Shown in pieces: positions 11,893 to 23,621 of a stretch of 64,000 nucleotides of DNA. Source of the DNA: Purshia tridentata. Its lineage: Eukaryota; Streptophyta; Magnoliopsida; Rosales; Rosaceae. Each line of letters starts with the position of its first letter. Within the stretch, counting starts at the first letter, position 1. The stretch lies in assembly GCA_003254885.1 (NCBI GenBank), contig QANT01006358.1, forward strand, positions 1 through 64,000, read 5' to 3'. The notes under the pieces were generated by a model. It saw only the letters and a list, made by a program, of their open reading frames with translations. It made no database searches and was not told the origin of the DNA. The translations under genes were made by a program, and so were the position numbers.

Positions 11893-13144
11893 GCGTGCAC
11901 ACACGTACCCACAAAAGACAATTCTTTAGGATATAATCAAGCTAGATTGTATAGATCGATATCGCTAATTAATTGGGAAATTATATACTAAATATGTATA
12001 ATATATATAGGTAGGGAGTAGGGAGAAATTGCCTCCAAAGCTTGCAGTGGGATCTGATAAAAACGTTGCCTTTTTTATACCAACACTATTTTTCTTTGAA
12101 CACGTACGTACTCTTAACTCTTAATTAAAAATATATATATATATATTCATAAAATAATCCTAATCCTTATCCTTTATACAATTCTAGTTATGACTTATGA
12201 GTATGAAGGCCAAAAAAAAAAAACAATCTTTCTATTAATTACTAATTTTTTCCCACATTGTATTCAAGTTTTCCACAAACAATATATTCCTTTTCAAATA
12301 CTATTGTGGAAAACATTATTCATTGTATGGCTGTCTTGTCATATATATAGGATACTAGGAAATAAATTTATTTCCTATATGTAAATGTTATCGATCTTAC
12401 GGTTCTTACCAGACTATTACATTTTGAAAATATTTAACATTGATTGGTTCAGTTTTTTATAAGGATTTTTTTTTTTCATATATATAAAATTTTAGCAATC
12501 TCCAAAGAAGGCCCAGCTTTTAGATTTTACATATCCAGTATCTCCATTAATTTTAAAGGATTTTTAAAAATTAAATCGAAACTATATAATAGAGAGAAAT
12601 ACTTCCAAAACAAGCATGAAGTGTCGGCTACTCTCTATAATAATGAAAAGAGAATGTTAATTACTTTCTCCAATCTACTTTCTCAATGCAAAAATATTAC
12701 AAAAACATCACAATATTAATTAGTTTAATATATAATTATACAATGCCTTTTCTTGTCCAATCAACCTTCTAATTTGAACTTTATGGATACAATTCAACTG
12801 CGTCCACAAATAAACATCGATCGTCATCCATATGTAAAAGTCTCGTTCAATTCGTTTATACTATTTAATTATATAAGATACAAAAAAACAATTCTAATTT
12901 GAACTTTATGGATACAATTCAACTGCTTCCACAAATAAACATCGATCGTCATCCATATGTAAAAGTCTCGTTCAATTCGTTTACACTATTTAATTATATA
13001 AGATACAAAAAAACAAAGTAGTATATATTTATTTAACTAGAAAGTCTAGAATTAATGAAGGTACAATGATTGTAGACCGATTTATTAATTGAATAAACTT
13101 TAGGAAGCAATATGAGGAATTAAAGTCCCCAATTAATGAAGTGG
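11893..13144. other. Spacer between the two defensin-like genes
   Basis: Very AT-rich DNA with no gene visible. It holds the promoter of the first defensin-like gene (TATA-like sequence near 12000-12010), (TA)n at about 12129-12145 and the 125-bp tandem duplication listed separately. Near 12511 there is a CCCAGCTTTTAGAT block that recurs near 13721, upstream of the second gene. This suggests that the promoter side was also copied when the gene pair arose. Confidence 0.55.
12767..13016. repeat. 125-bp tandem direct duplication
   Basis: Copy 1 is 12767-12891 and copy 2 is 12892-13016, directly abutting. They differ at only two positions that I can find: CTGCGTCC versus CTGCTTCC, and TTTATACT versus TTTACACT. 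The near identity in AT-rich, fast-drifting DNA implies a recent event. The unit contains no open frame of note. Confidence 0.92.
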
Positions 13145-13529
13145 TTAATTACATGATGAAGCATAGCACATGCATTTGCCATGAACACAATCTCCAGAAA
13201 TTGCGTCTTCTTTATCTTGACAATGCTTGTCACAGTGTGGAGGCCATCTACATCTCCCATGCCACGTGTTGCTTAATGATCCACATGATCCTGCTTCTCC
13301 TACATTAATTAAATATAAATAAACAAATAAAAGAAGAAGAGAAGAGCGATAATTAAAAGTACGAATTAACAAAAGTATAAATTAATATTATATAAAGTAA
13401 TTAGTGTGATCTATATTTACCAATAGGATTTATAGCAATGAACGTGACGAAGAGTACAAAGAGGATGAACAACGTAATAAACATTACAAAGTGAAACAGG
13501 TAAACAGATTTTGGACTCTTATTAGCCAT
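13145..13529 (-). CDS. Defensin-like cysteine-rich secreted peptide 2
   Basis: Two exons (13529-13421 and 13299-13145) join in phase 1 and give 87 residues. Exon 1 starts MANKSPKS and continues into a long hydrophobic leader of about 28 residues, longer than in the sister gene. Exon 2 holds eight cysteines spaced C-x10-C-x5-C-x3-C-x10-C-x4-C-x-C-x4-C, the plant defensin/DEFL pattern. The blocks WHGRCRW, HCDK and GDC-x4-C-x-C are shared with the gene at 11553-11892, and both have a phase-1 intron at the leader/mature boundary, so they are tandem paralogues. The leader is long enough to act as a signal anchor instead, but signal peptide cleavage is more likely. The target and expression cannot be read from the sequence. 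Confidence 0.85.
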
Positions 13530-15750
13530 GCATGTACTACTTGATATAACTAATTTCTACCTCAATTTTCAATTAAACTATAAATAAAGGCTATTAGTTA
13601 TATATCTACGAGTGTAATTATAATTAAGATGCATACTAGCTCTATTTATTGTATGCTATATGGAATATATATATATACATAAAATATGGATGAAGTTTTG
13701 GCAACCCAAAAGGAGTCCCAGCTTTTAGATATTATCAAACAAAACATCTCCAAATTTACGAGAAATTAACTATTTTCTGAAAACTGGATTGAGGTAATTT
13801 ACATATATACACTAGGTAAACTGATTAATTCTTACTTGCATTGAAAAGACAGAGTAAAAAAGAAACTGGGGCACATTATTTGAAGGCAAGGAAGAGTTTC
13901 GGGGGTTTTTTTTTTTGGTCAATTAATTTTGAGTTTTCGTTTCTAAAATTTAATATATGTTAAGTATGAGAGTTATCAAGAATTAATCTTCCCATTATCT
14001 ACCCAATTATACTAGTGGTACCAAATTTGTTCTTCAAGTAATGCATTAATACTATTTTTTATACAAAGAATTGTATAAAATTTTATGTTTTTTGTATTTC
14101 TTTAGAGATCGACTAAGACTGTAAAAAGAGATGGGAGAGGAGATGTGAGTTGGCGTGTGTTTATGGGTGAATTTGGGCTCAAAGCCCAAAAAAATTAGAG
14201 ACACTTATTATGGGCCTGGCTACTCGGGCTTGGTCATCCACTAGCAGGCTACCAGCTGCGCCATAATATCATGATTTTTATTAGACATACGTATGCCGAC
14301 ACAAATTAAAGCAAATTAATAAATGAATTACTGGTTTCTGTCAATTGGATTCAAAGTCAATTTTTACATCATACTACAAAATTTTAATTTTAACATATAA
14401 AAGTTAAATCTATATAATGAGGAAATTAAAAGAAAAAGAAAAAGTTGCTATATGTATCTTAAATGGATGCATGAATGGTGTTGGTTCATTAATATTTAGT
14501 TGGTTTACCCACTTTTTGCTTGCCGACAATTAACAAGAAGTCCCACAAGCACTATTTGCCTCGAATGAGATCGATTCATGCATGCTTATATATGTCACTC
14601 ACTACTGTTTTCATCTTATATATTCATTCCGGCCCCTTCATCCATCAAACATGCACCATGATATATATATATATGGAGAATACTTGGAACACATCTAGGC
14701 GTGACTTGCAAGTTACCTCGCTTCTTAAAAATACTTGTTCAGTAGTGCAGGCTTAGGATTAAAATTGTTCATTTTTTCGAATTACTTATTAAAGATCATC
14801 TTTCAAAAAACTAACTCAATTAAAATTTTTTATTTATTATATAACAGTTATCAAATAAATAGAATAAATTGACAATTATATTGCCATATATACATAGATA
14901 TTAATTCATGTTTCATCAAATAGTGCCCATAGGTATCCCGAAATAGATTCTTTTGGCTTCATATCAGATACCAATCGACTACCACATGTGATTAATATAT
15001 ATAACTACTTCCTTAATTTATCAAGAGAGAAGATCAAAATGAAGATCCTCATCCAATCATCCTATTTGACTAAGTCAACTTAGTACTGTTTATATTTTGA
15101 CCATATGAAATGATATTAAATTAATATTATAATATATGTTATCGATAAAGGGGTAAATCTGGCAAACATGTGGGCCATTTGGTTTGTCTTTAAGGATTAA
15201 AAAGAAGAAGATGGAGAGGAGGGTATAATATTGGTAAAAGGGTTCTTAATTTTGTTAGGTTCAGTCTCTACTAATTAGCTATCAATTAAAAATGGTTGTG
15301 TTATATCAGCTCGCCGTTTTCATACAAAACATGTAAACTAATAACTGTTCCCAACGGTCATGAACAAGGTCGATCAATTTCAACTACTTAATTAATGCAA
15401 TCAATTAATATATATAGAAACGACTAGATTGGCAAACAAGTAGGTGTAGAGACGTACTGCTCTTTGTCTTTGTCTTTGTCTCTGTCTTGTCTTTGTTGAC
15501 TAATAATTATCAAAGGAGAAGATTAACCCTCCATTATCTTAAAATTTACAAATTAGAAAGAAAACTATCCTATTAGCTAGCTAATAAGAAGAAACTAGTG
15601 GCCGTCATCTCTCCACCTTACATCTCCATCATACGCACCCAAAAACAAAGAGAAAATAAACAAGAACAAAAAAGGGTCCACGAGCTAGGGACACGTACGG
15701 ATGATATTAATTAATTGGAGCAACATTAAAAAGAGTGAGAATTAAGTAAA
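13530..15750. other. Intergenic region between defensin-like and ERF genes
   Basis: AT-rich DNA with (TA)n tracts near 13665 and 14662. The first few hundred bases should be the promoter of the second defensin-like gene, and the last hundred the 3' end of the ERF gene. I see no gene in between. Confidence 0.5.
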
Positions 15751-16410
15751 CTAGGCAGTAGTTATAGTGAGAAGCTCCTCCAAATAGTCAGCACCTAAAT
15801 CCTCCAATACCATCACATTTTCCAAGTTGAACTCATGTTGATGGTGATGATGAATTAGCTTGTTCTTCTTTTTGTTGCTTGATGATGACTTCCTTTCGAG
15901 GGAGTGTCTTTTTTTCAAGGCCAAAACGGGCGACGAACCCTCTTCGAACCCGTACTTCATCTCCACGAGAGACTGATAAACGACGTCAGGTGGGAAGTTG
16001 AGAACCGCCAGAGACCCCCGCATTGCGAATGCTGCTTGGTCATAAGCCAAGGCCGCAGCCTCCGCCGTGTCGAAGGTTCCCAACCAAACCCTAACCCCAT
16101 TTCGGGTGGAATCTCTTATCTCCGCCGCGTACTTCCCCCAAGGCCGCCGCCGGACCCCACGGTACGCTACCACCTGGTCATATGCATCTTCCGGAGTGGC
16201 TTCGTGGTGATGAGGATCTCCTGCAGGGGCCTCAGCCAGAAGTCCGTAGAGAAGCATTTCTTCCGAGTCGTTCTCATTGAAGGGAAGCTGGCCATGGGGT
16301 GCTACTACTTCTTGGTTATAATTGTAGTAGTACTCATGTTCATCATGATCTCCACAGTTGAAGGAAGATGAAGAGTCAAAAGAGATTTCGGATGAATTTG
16401 AGGAATCCAT
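15751..16410 (-). CDS. AP2/ERF transcription factor, group IX (ERF1B/ERF15-like)
   Basis: Intronless, 219 residues. A single AP2/ERF domain (about 83-140) has [18 protein letters not shown] followed by [18 protein letters not shown]. The alanine and aspartate at the discriminating positions mark the ERF rather than the DREB subfamily, so it should bind GCC-box DNA. The C-terminus has an acidic EDLL-type activation motif ([14 protein letters not shown], 201-214), typical of group IX activators that integrate ethylene and jasmonate signals in defence. An N-terminal block ([12 protein letters not shown], 50-61) is also shared by this group. A K/H-rich stretch (165-192) may serve in nuclear import. 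The family is certain; exact orthology to ERF1B or ERF15 is inferred from the two flanking motifs. Confidence 0.93.
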   Translation of the reverse strand: MDSSNSSEISFDSSSSFNCGDHDEHEYYYNYNQEVVAPHGQLPFNENDSEEMLLYGLLAEAPAGDPHHHEATPEDAYDQVVAYRGVRRRPWGKYAAEIRDSTRNGVRVWLGTFDTAEAAALAYDQAAFAMRGSLAVLNFPPDVVYQSLVEMKYGFEEGSSPVLALKKRHSLERKSSSSNKKKNKLIHHHHQHEFNLENVMVLEDLGADYLEELLTITTA

Positions 16411-19400
16411 TATATCAAATTTTGAGATTGCTGAGTTGGTAGTTGGTGTTGTGGAAAATATTTCAAAGCCAATCGGAGTTTATATAGAGGCACAGAATAT
16501 AGATAATGCACAATAATAGTAATAAATGGATAGAAACTGATTAACATTGAATGAATGTTGTGGGACCAGACCAGGCAAGGGCTTGATCCACGTGGGTCAA
16601 AGACTCTAATTTTTTAAACCATAGGATCCATGATGGACATGGCGGCAGCCAGGTCAAGTCAACCAAAGTAAGAATTCAATGTGACGTCACCCAGGAGAAA
16701 ACTCCTAAATTATGAAAGCTGTTCCATGGATCTCCCAGAAAATGGAACAATAGCTTGTCGCATAGTAGACTAGTGGCCATGTTGGAAGAAAAAAGAGAAG
16801 ATATTAAATATGCAACAGTACATATAATTAATAAGACAGTGAGCTACTCACTTGTCTCTTCTTAAGTTCTTATCAATTAATTTGCAAAATTTATGGAGTG
16901 AGGCACACTTGGGCTGGTCCTTTTCGAACCTCTCTTTGTTCATCACTTCATCCATATCGGAGGTTGTGCTTAATTAAATCGAAAAACAATATTAATTCCA
17001 CCTTCAAAAATAAAACAAACAACAAAAACTCATGAGCATGGATGACTTAATTACCTTTCTTTTTATTTTTCTTTTTCTGTCTTAATTAAAAGATTAATTA
17101 ATTAGGCTGTTCTTAATTTGTCTTGGGACCATTTTATATATATTGTTCTTAACAAAATATGATAAAGGACGTGTTTGATTGCATATGCTATTTACTTAAT
17201 CTATACTCGAAAAGCTGAAACAACTAATATAATTCCTATTTAGTCCTTTGGAGATATAGTAATAGTAGTATACACTAGTATAGCAGTGATCCATGCTGGT
17301 TAGTGGCTAATTTACTCGAAAATTGTAAAATAATATTGCACGAGTGTTTGATTGGGACACTAATGGAGGCAGTCCTAATTACTTTGCAAAAAACATTTGT
17401 TCAGTCAAAGTTCATGCATATGCCACGACCTTTAACCTTTTCAAGAGCTAGTTTATTAAATGGGTTTAAAAGATTAGTGCAGTGCAACAACAACATTGCC
17501 TTATTTCATTAAAATAAAAATGAAATGAAATGATATAAAGTTATTATAAAAAGTGGGTTGAATATATAATCCCTGTTAATTAACTATGGTATATAGTTTT
17601 GCTGCTGACAAAGAAAAAGAGAAGTTAGCCATTTATTGTTCCAAAATATATCTTTTTCATACATTTGGTTATATATATATATATGGTTGCTCAATTTATA
17701 GTTTGACATAAATATTCCGTATATATAATATAACAGCCTGAATAATAATAATAATAATGTTATGCTAGTATAAAATATATGATTCATCAGCAACAGCAAC
17801 TATTTATATATGCACGTGAGCTAATTGCATGGCCCATGGATCTATTTTTGACCAGGAACCAGGAACCAGGAACCAAGAACCATAACAAAACTACTCATAT
17901 CATATATATGTAATATGTCCCTATCCAATTCGATCGATCACCATGTTGGCACAAACTTACAAAACATTTCCAATAATTTAGAATGGGAAATAAAATTAAT
18001 TAATTGGCCAGAGAAGGAGAAGATATATAACTATTTCGAAAAACAAATTGGCTACGGAATATTTTGGAAGTGCATGAACCTGTATGCATCGTTTATGCAA
18101 CTTGGTCCTCTTCGATATATCATTTAAGATACCACCATATATTTTATATTTTTAATGACATGTGCTGTAATATCGTGGTCAAGACCTCAGTGCGTCATAA
18201 ATAAGGCAGATATATATTTTCCACTCTATACAAAATTGATTAACAAAATAAAAAAACGTTTAATCTTTAATTATCTGTGCAGAATTAATTAGTCCTCGTA
18301 TATATACATGAATGTATACCACTTTTATGTTTTGAAATTAAGGTCAAACAATCTCGAAATTTGTTTAAGCACAAACCAAAACTTATTCCATGCATGATGC
18401 ATGAATTCAAATCAGTACTTATGTTTTATTTATGGTTACCTTCCAATTCCTACCAGGAGATTATCATAAGTTCATAACTGATAATTGGGTATAAATGGTA
18501 ATGCTCCCATTGTTCGTAACACAATCATTGACCAAACAATTTTGAACCGACATTAAATTAAAGCATTGCTTTATTGATTAGCCCTCGTGAGTGTGGTTGC
18601 GTTTCTAACTTTTACATCACTCTTTGGAATAATATTCAGCCATATATATATTATTCATTTCATATGTTATAATAGAATAAAGCCATTATATATATATATA
18701 CATATGGTCCAATTACTAGACATGAATTCTCACTGAAAAGCAATTAATTAACCAGTTCATGACCTAGCTAATTATATAATATATTAATTATTGTTGCCTG
18801 TTGAATCGGTAAGGCTACCAGACAATCTCCTCGTGAAGATAGAACATGTGGTGCATTGTAAGAAGCCAAGTGTCGTATTCAATAAAAAGACCCTTAATTA
18901 ATTAATTGAAGTAATTAAATTGGTTAACAAACAAAATCACGGCCAATAATAATACGGTCCAACTTTATCTACAATTCCAGTACGTAATATTGGTGACGAC
19001 AAATCTCAAGAATGCTTTGAATCTTGTTTGACTGAATAATAACAAAGGGTAGACATGATTATGAATTTAATACTAAATTAATTACCACCTGTATATAATT
19101 AAGCATGTAATTTATGGTCAGAGACTCGAGCAGTGGCTGTGTGTGTTTCAATTTTCAAAAAGCTGGTCAGCCTATTGTATTATAACCACACTGTCTTTAA
19201 TCTTTTACACTTAATATTATGATTGCCTTGCCTGAATAAAAAAATAGCTACATATATCCTCCTTAAAGGTTGGTCTGGTCAATCAAACTTCCAGAAGCAT
19301 TTGAAAGTCTTCCGGAGTTCAAACTTTCACATGAATTTTGGTCAAAAGTTTCAAAGTGGAGTGATCTAGTGCTCTAAACAGGACACTAAATACTCACTCT

Positions 19401-19710
19401 TCTCTATTGGGCTACCCTTCAGCGGGCCACTCTTAACAGATTGGGCTGGGCCTCCAGCATGGTTTGAAGTGAAAATGGGTTTCATTTCCAAGTCAATTAT
19501 TTAGGCTGCATGTCATGGACTAAGTCCAACAAGATGCTGGTCCAGCCCAGCCCATTAAGATGTTAACTGACTTGAACATGCTTGCTTGCTTCATCTACCA
19601 ACTGTCTGTCAAGTGTCAACCAAAAGAAGAAGCATATCACCAGATAAGGGACAAAGCTCCTTCCCTGTTCACTGCCTCTCACTCCAATTTCCAAACCCGT
19701 CAAACCCACC
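16411..19710. other. Intergenic region between divergent ERF and RAF1 genes
   Basis: 3.3 kb of AT-rich DNA. The first 300 bases are the ERF promoter. A 7-bp tandem array (CCAGGAA, four copies, the last CCAAGAA) lies at 17852-17879. (TA)n runs occur near 17671 and 18689. The open frames are short and composed of AT-rich codons, so I see no gene. The RAF1 promoter should be within 19.1-19.7 kb. Confidence 0.5.
16477..16690 (-). promoter_or_regulatory. ERF promoter: TATA box, G-box, three W-boxes, TGACGTCA
   Basis: Read on the minus strand upstream of the ATG at 16410, there is a CTATATAAA TATA box at about 16479-16487 and a CACGTG G-box at 16589-16594. W-box cores (TTGAC followed by C or T) lie at 16595-16600, 16652-16657 and 16657-16662, and a palindromic TGACGTCA bZIP (TGA/CRE-type) site lies at 16682-16689. 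All sit 70-280 bp upstream of the start. WRKY, bHLH/bZIP and TGA factors bind such sites in defence genes; actual use here is inferred. Confidence 0.6.
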
Positions 19711-21075
19711 ATGATATCTTTAACTGCAAACACTCTGAAACCCATCTCTGCCTTTAACCATAACACCAACACCAACACCAACCTCTTATTCTCCACCACC
19801 TTCCTCAACCCACATCCACCACCCCTCCTCTATCCCAAACCCCCTTCTTCTCTCAAATCCATCTCTGCCACTCTCATTCCCTCCTCAAGCTCCCAACAGC
19901 AACAGCAACAGGTCTACCAGCCATTCCGGCCACCCCCATCTCCTGTTCCCGGCAAATTCAAAAACCTAGACGCCAACGGCCGCCTCGAAATCCTCGCCAA
20001 CCGCCTCGGCCTCTGGTTCGAATACGCCCCTCTAATCCCCTCCTTACTCCAAGAAGGGTTCACCCCTCCCACCATTGAAGAGGTGACTGGAATTTCAGGC
20101 GTTGAGCAGAACCGCCTGGTGGTCGCAGCTCAGGTGAGGGCCTCTTTAATCCAATCCAAGACTGACCCAGAAATTGTTTCTGAATTTGAAACCGGGGGTG
20201 CTGAGTTGTTGTATGAAATTCGGCTCCTCAGTGCCCAGCAGCGTGCCGCCGCGGCCCGATTCATTGTTGAGAACAAGCTTGACGCCAAGGGGGCGAATGA
20301 CCTTGCTCGTTCGATGAAGGATTTTCCTCGTAGACGAGGAGATAACGGATGGGAGAGCTTTAATTATGCTCACCCTGGAGATTGTCTTTCGTTTATGTAT
20401 TATAGGCAGGGTAGGGAGCACAAAAACCCCTCAGAACAGAGGACTGTTGCTTTAGAGGAGGCTTTGAGAGTTGCTGAGACTGATTTGGCCAAGAAAACAG
20501 TTTTGAAAGAGTTGGAGGGGGAGAGTGAGGAGAAAGAAGGGAAGGAAGGGGATCTTTTAGTTGGGGTTAAGGTTCCGGTGGTGAGGATGAAGTTTGGGGA
20601 GGTGGCGGAATACAGTAAGGTTGTGATTTTGCCAGTTTGTAGGGCGGAGGAGAAAGATAAGGAGGTTTTGGAAGCGCCATTGGAGTGTAGGAGTGAGGGG
20701 GAGTTTGGCGTGGTGGTGGCGGAGAAGGGGTGGAAGAGGTGGGTGGCATTGCCGGGGTGGGATCCAATGGTGGGTTTGGGGAATGGGGGAGTGGTGGTGT
20801 CGTTTGCTGACGCGAGGGTGTTGCCTTGGAAGGTGAATAGGTGGTATAAGGAGGAGCCTATACTGGTGGTGGCTGATAGGAGCAGGAGGGAGGTAGCAGC
20901 AGATGATGGGTTTTATTTGGCAGAGATTGAAGGTGGGGATTGGGGATTTAAGGTTGAAAGGGGATCAACATTGAAGGAAATGGGTGTGAAGGAGAGTTTA
21001 GGGACAGTGGTGATGATAGTGAGGCCGCCAAAAGAAGACTCAGAAAATCAATTGAGTGAAGAAGATTGGGAGTGA
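19711..21075 (+). CDS. RAF1: Rubisco accumulation factor 1, chloroplastic
   Basis: Intronless, 454 residues. RAF1 is a stromal chaperone that dimerises and clamps the folded Rubisco large-subunit dimer, helping assembly of the L8 core before small subunits bind. Residues 1-60 are rich in Ser, Thr, Asn and Pro and poor in acids, as expected for a chloroplast transit peptide, followed by poly-Gln (62-67). The helical N-terminal domain spans about 80-266, with NGRLEILANRLGLWFEYAPL and the FPRRRGDNGWESF segment. A charged linker (268-280) joins it to the beta-sheet dimerisation domain (about 284-445). These features and the length fit plant RAF1. The ATG is the first in frame. Base use shifts from C-rich in the 5' half to G-rich in the 3' half, which makes long antisense frames that are not genes. 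Confidence 0.95.
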   Translation: MISLTANTLKPISAFNHNTNTNTNLLFSTTFLNPHPPPLLYPKPPSSLKSISATLIPSSSSQQQQQQVYQPFRPPPSPVPGKFKNLDANGRLEILANRLGLWFEYAPLIPSLLQEGFTPPTIEEVTGISGVEQNRLVVAAQVRASLIQSKTDPEIVSEFETGGAELLYEIRLLSAQQRAAAARFIVENKLDAKGANDLARSMKDFPRRRGDNGWESFNYAHPGDCLSFMYYRQGREHKNPSEQRTVALEEALRVAETDLAKKTVLKELEGESEEKEGKEGDLLVGVKVPVVRMKFGEVAEYSKVVILPVCRAEEKDKEVLEAPLECRSEGEFGVVVAEKGWKRWVALPGWDPMVGLGNGGVVVSFADARVLPWKVNRWYKEEPILVVADRSRREVAADDGFYLAEIEGGDWGFKVERGSTLKEMGVKESLGTVVMIVRPPKEDSENQLSEEDWE

Positions 21076-22288
21076 AGGAATGAGGGTATGATCATTGTAT
21101 GCCACTCTTTCTTACAATGATAAGAATTTTGAGTAATGATTGAGATGAGGTTTAGATCAATGCCCTGCAGAAGGGTTTTTTTATTGCTCTCCTTGTTTCT
21201 TTGGCCTTGATGGCTCTTGTTTAACCAGACATGTTGTAATTTTCCCATTTCTTCTTTTGTAGGAGGGTATACCCATTTTTATGTTTATCTTATATCTTGT
21301 TCAATAATCTATGAGTTCAGATATGTCCTTAATCTGTGCTCATGATGCTTATTGTTATATTTCTGTCTAAACTGTGCCAAAAACTTATACAAAGATTTAT
21401 ATATCAGTATTCTCTTGATTGTGGGAGTTTGGTTTGTCAATTTTTATTATGTCTACCGCACAAGATATTTAGAAGTGAACAGATAGTTTCTAATTCAAAT
21501 TCATGGTTTACCTTATTTATTCTTTTCTTTTTGGCTCAAGTTTTAAAAGGGGAAGGAGAAGTTAAAAGGATCGCACATCCACATGACTTGAATTAATCTG
21601 AGATTGTTAATTGTACATTTGTTTGAACATGAGCTCTGATCTTACATGACTGACCATCGCATGATTTTGTTGACATATAACTTGAGGATGACCATTCTTA
21701 ATTCTGTCACAAACTCTAACACAAGTCATTCTTCTAATATTCCTAGCTTTGGTTACTGGTTGCTGTGATGCATCCAAGTTGTTAAGTTAAGATTTGAGTT
21801 CAAGGTAATAATTAGGCAACACATTGTTCGGCCTTTGCAAATCCCATTTCCATGAATAACCCGAATACAATTCAGTAACATGTATATGAAGCTGCGAGTT
21901 AAAGTCCTACGAACTCGGAGATCATAATTTTGAGGGGGAAAGGAATGACCAGTTGAAGGCGGTATATTTTAGAAAGTAAGAAATACCAGGCTGTTTTGCA
22001 GAAAATAAAGAGATACAGCAAGATCGTAAACATTCATAACATCTAATTGGCAAACCACAAAAGATTAGCATTTGATGTCTCTTCAAAGATGATCCAAAGT
22101 AAAAACATGCGTTTATTCAAATTTATCAACAAGAATTCTACTTGTTACAAGAGCATCCTAATTTACTTTTAACAAAAGCAACTTGGCTTTAAAATGGGCA
22201 TGAGCTCAAGGAAAACATTAATCTTGTAACCAACAATATCTGTAAGACCATGATGTTCCTTGAGACCTCCCCACTATTCAAACATCTC
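21076..22288. other. Convergent intergenic region, RAF1 and cyclophilin 3' ends
   Basis: This stretch should contain the 3' untranslated regions of both flanking genes. I see no further gene. An open frame near 21.3-21.6 kb has no recognisable motif. Confidence 0.5.
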
Positions 22289-22813
22289 TCAATTCTCTGT
22301 TATCTGACCACAGTCTTCAATAACAACAGGTTCTGAAGTCTTCCCACTATCTGAACCCACCTTCTCCATCTCTTTAACGACACTATAGCCATCAACAACT
22401 TTCCCAAACACAACATGCTTCCCATCAAGCCAAGATGTCTTCTCAGTGCAAATGAAGAACTGAGAACCATTAGTATTTGGTCCGGCATTTGCCATGGACA
22501 AAATTCCAGGCCCTGTATGCTTCAGCTTGAAGTTCTCATCTGCAAACTTCGCACCATAAATCGACTCCCCTCCAGTCCCATTACCCCTTGTGAAATCTCC
22601 ACCTTGACACATGAAATTCGGGATAATACGGTGAAATGCAGAGCCCTTATAGTGCAGTGGCTTCCCGGATATTCCGATCCCCTTATCGCCTGTGCACAGA
22701 GCACGAAAGTTTTCAGCAGTTTTTGGTGTCGCATCTGCAAATAACTCCATTACAATTCGACCCGCCTTCGCCTTTCCAATCAGTATATCAAAGAAAACCT
22801 TTGGGTTCGTCAT
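22289..22813 (-). CDS. Peptidyl-prolyl cis-trans isomerase, cytosolic cyclophilin (CYP18/19 type)
   Basis: The coding part is intronless, 174 residues. It catalyses proline isomerisation, assists folding and binds cyclosporin A. All active-site residues are present: Arg62 in [15 protein letters not shown], Phe67, Met68, Gln70, Gln118 and Phe120 in GSQFF, Trp128 in SWLDGKH and His133. The plant-type divergent loop ([14 protein letters not shown], 45-58) is present. There is no signal or transit peptide, so it is cytosolic. The leader is interrupted by a GT-AG intron (23332-22832), with the upstream non-coding exon ending at 23333. The ATG at 22813 is chosen because it gives the standard N-terminus; the frame extends upstream only into the intron. 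Confidence 0.95.
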   Translation of the reverse strand: MTNPKVFFDILIGKAKAGRIVMELFADATPKTAENFRALCTGDKGIGISGKPLHYKGSAFHRIIPNFMCQGGDFTRGNGTGGESIYGAKFADENFKLKHTGPGILSMANAGPNTNGSQFFICTEKTSWLDGKHVVFGKVVDGYSVVKEMEKVGSDSGKTSEPVVIEDCGQITEN

Positions 22814-23332
22814 TATTTCTAATTTAAGAACCTGGGAAAAAAAAAGAAAGGATGTTAGCACTTCCAAGATACAGACACTAAACAAGTAGTTCCAATCACA
22901 ACAACATTAAAACAAAATATATTCATTGTAAGCATTAAATCAATAAAAATGAGACAAACCCATTATGGCACGCAAAGAAATTTATCAACAGCAAGAGTAA
23001 GTATGGGTCACCCAAAATCCCAAAAAAAATAATAATAATAATAATTAAAAATAGCAAATGAGTTAAGCGATGTTCATCATTCTTGCAAAAATCCTCAAGA
23101 CTGCAAATTTATCAAGAGGGTATTCAAAAACAAGAGTGATTTATGATTTTGCACAGCTTTTGAGCGCATTGGTTTTCATAAATCACCAATAAGCCTTCGA
23201 TATGTGCTTTTTCTCTTTTTATTTCATATGGGAATGGGACGCAATAGCATTACATTAAGAGCAATATAAAGTAGTAGACTGAATGGAAAAACAAACAAAA
23301 AATTGGAAAGATGGAATAGATAAACGAAGTAC

Positions 23333-23432
23333 CTGTGGATGAGATTTGGGTTGAAGACGCCACTAAGACTGAGATGAGTGACTAGGGTTTTAGTTGTGTT
23401 TATATAGGCGCAAAGAAATGGGTTTAGGGTTT
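23333..23432 (-). promoter_or_regulatory. Cyclophilin core promoter and leader exon: TATA box and telo-box
   Basis: On the minus strand a CTATATAAA box lies at 23399-23407, with an AAACCCTAA telo-box at 23424-23432 just upstream. A second AAAACCCTAG copy lies downstream near 23382-23391. Telo-boxes near the TATA are common in plant genes expressed in growing tissue, such as translation genes. Transcription should start near 23370, giving a short leader exon that ends at 23333. The region is shared with the divergent PPR gene. Confidence 0.6.
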
Positions 23433-23621
23433 TGGATGAAAACGGGAAATAGTTTGCAAGACCATCCTTGTTTTTTGGGGTATTTTTCAATTTACCCCCA
23501 CTTTCTTCTGTTTTTATGAATATGGTAGTTTTAGGTCCATTGTCCAGCCCAGGCCCAACTCCAATTAAGGCAGAAGTGTCAGATGTGGAGGTAAGTATGC
23601 AATTCCACACTCTATACTTCA

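Noticed and set aside
12444-12719. 91-codon plus-strand frame between the defensin-like genes
   Set aside because: Rich in Ile, Lys, Phe and Asn from AT-rich DNA, without a cysteine pattern; not a third defensin-like gene.
15904-16371. 155-codon plus-strand frame opposite the ERF gene
   Set aside because: It is the antisense shadow of the AP2/ERF coding sequence.
22415-22889. Plus-strand frames across the cyclophilin gene
   Set aside because: Antisense shadows of a conserved coding exon.
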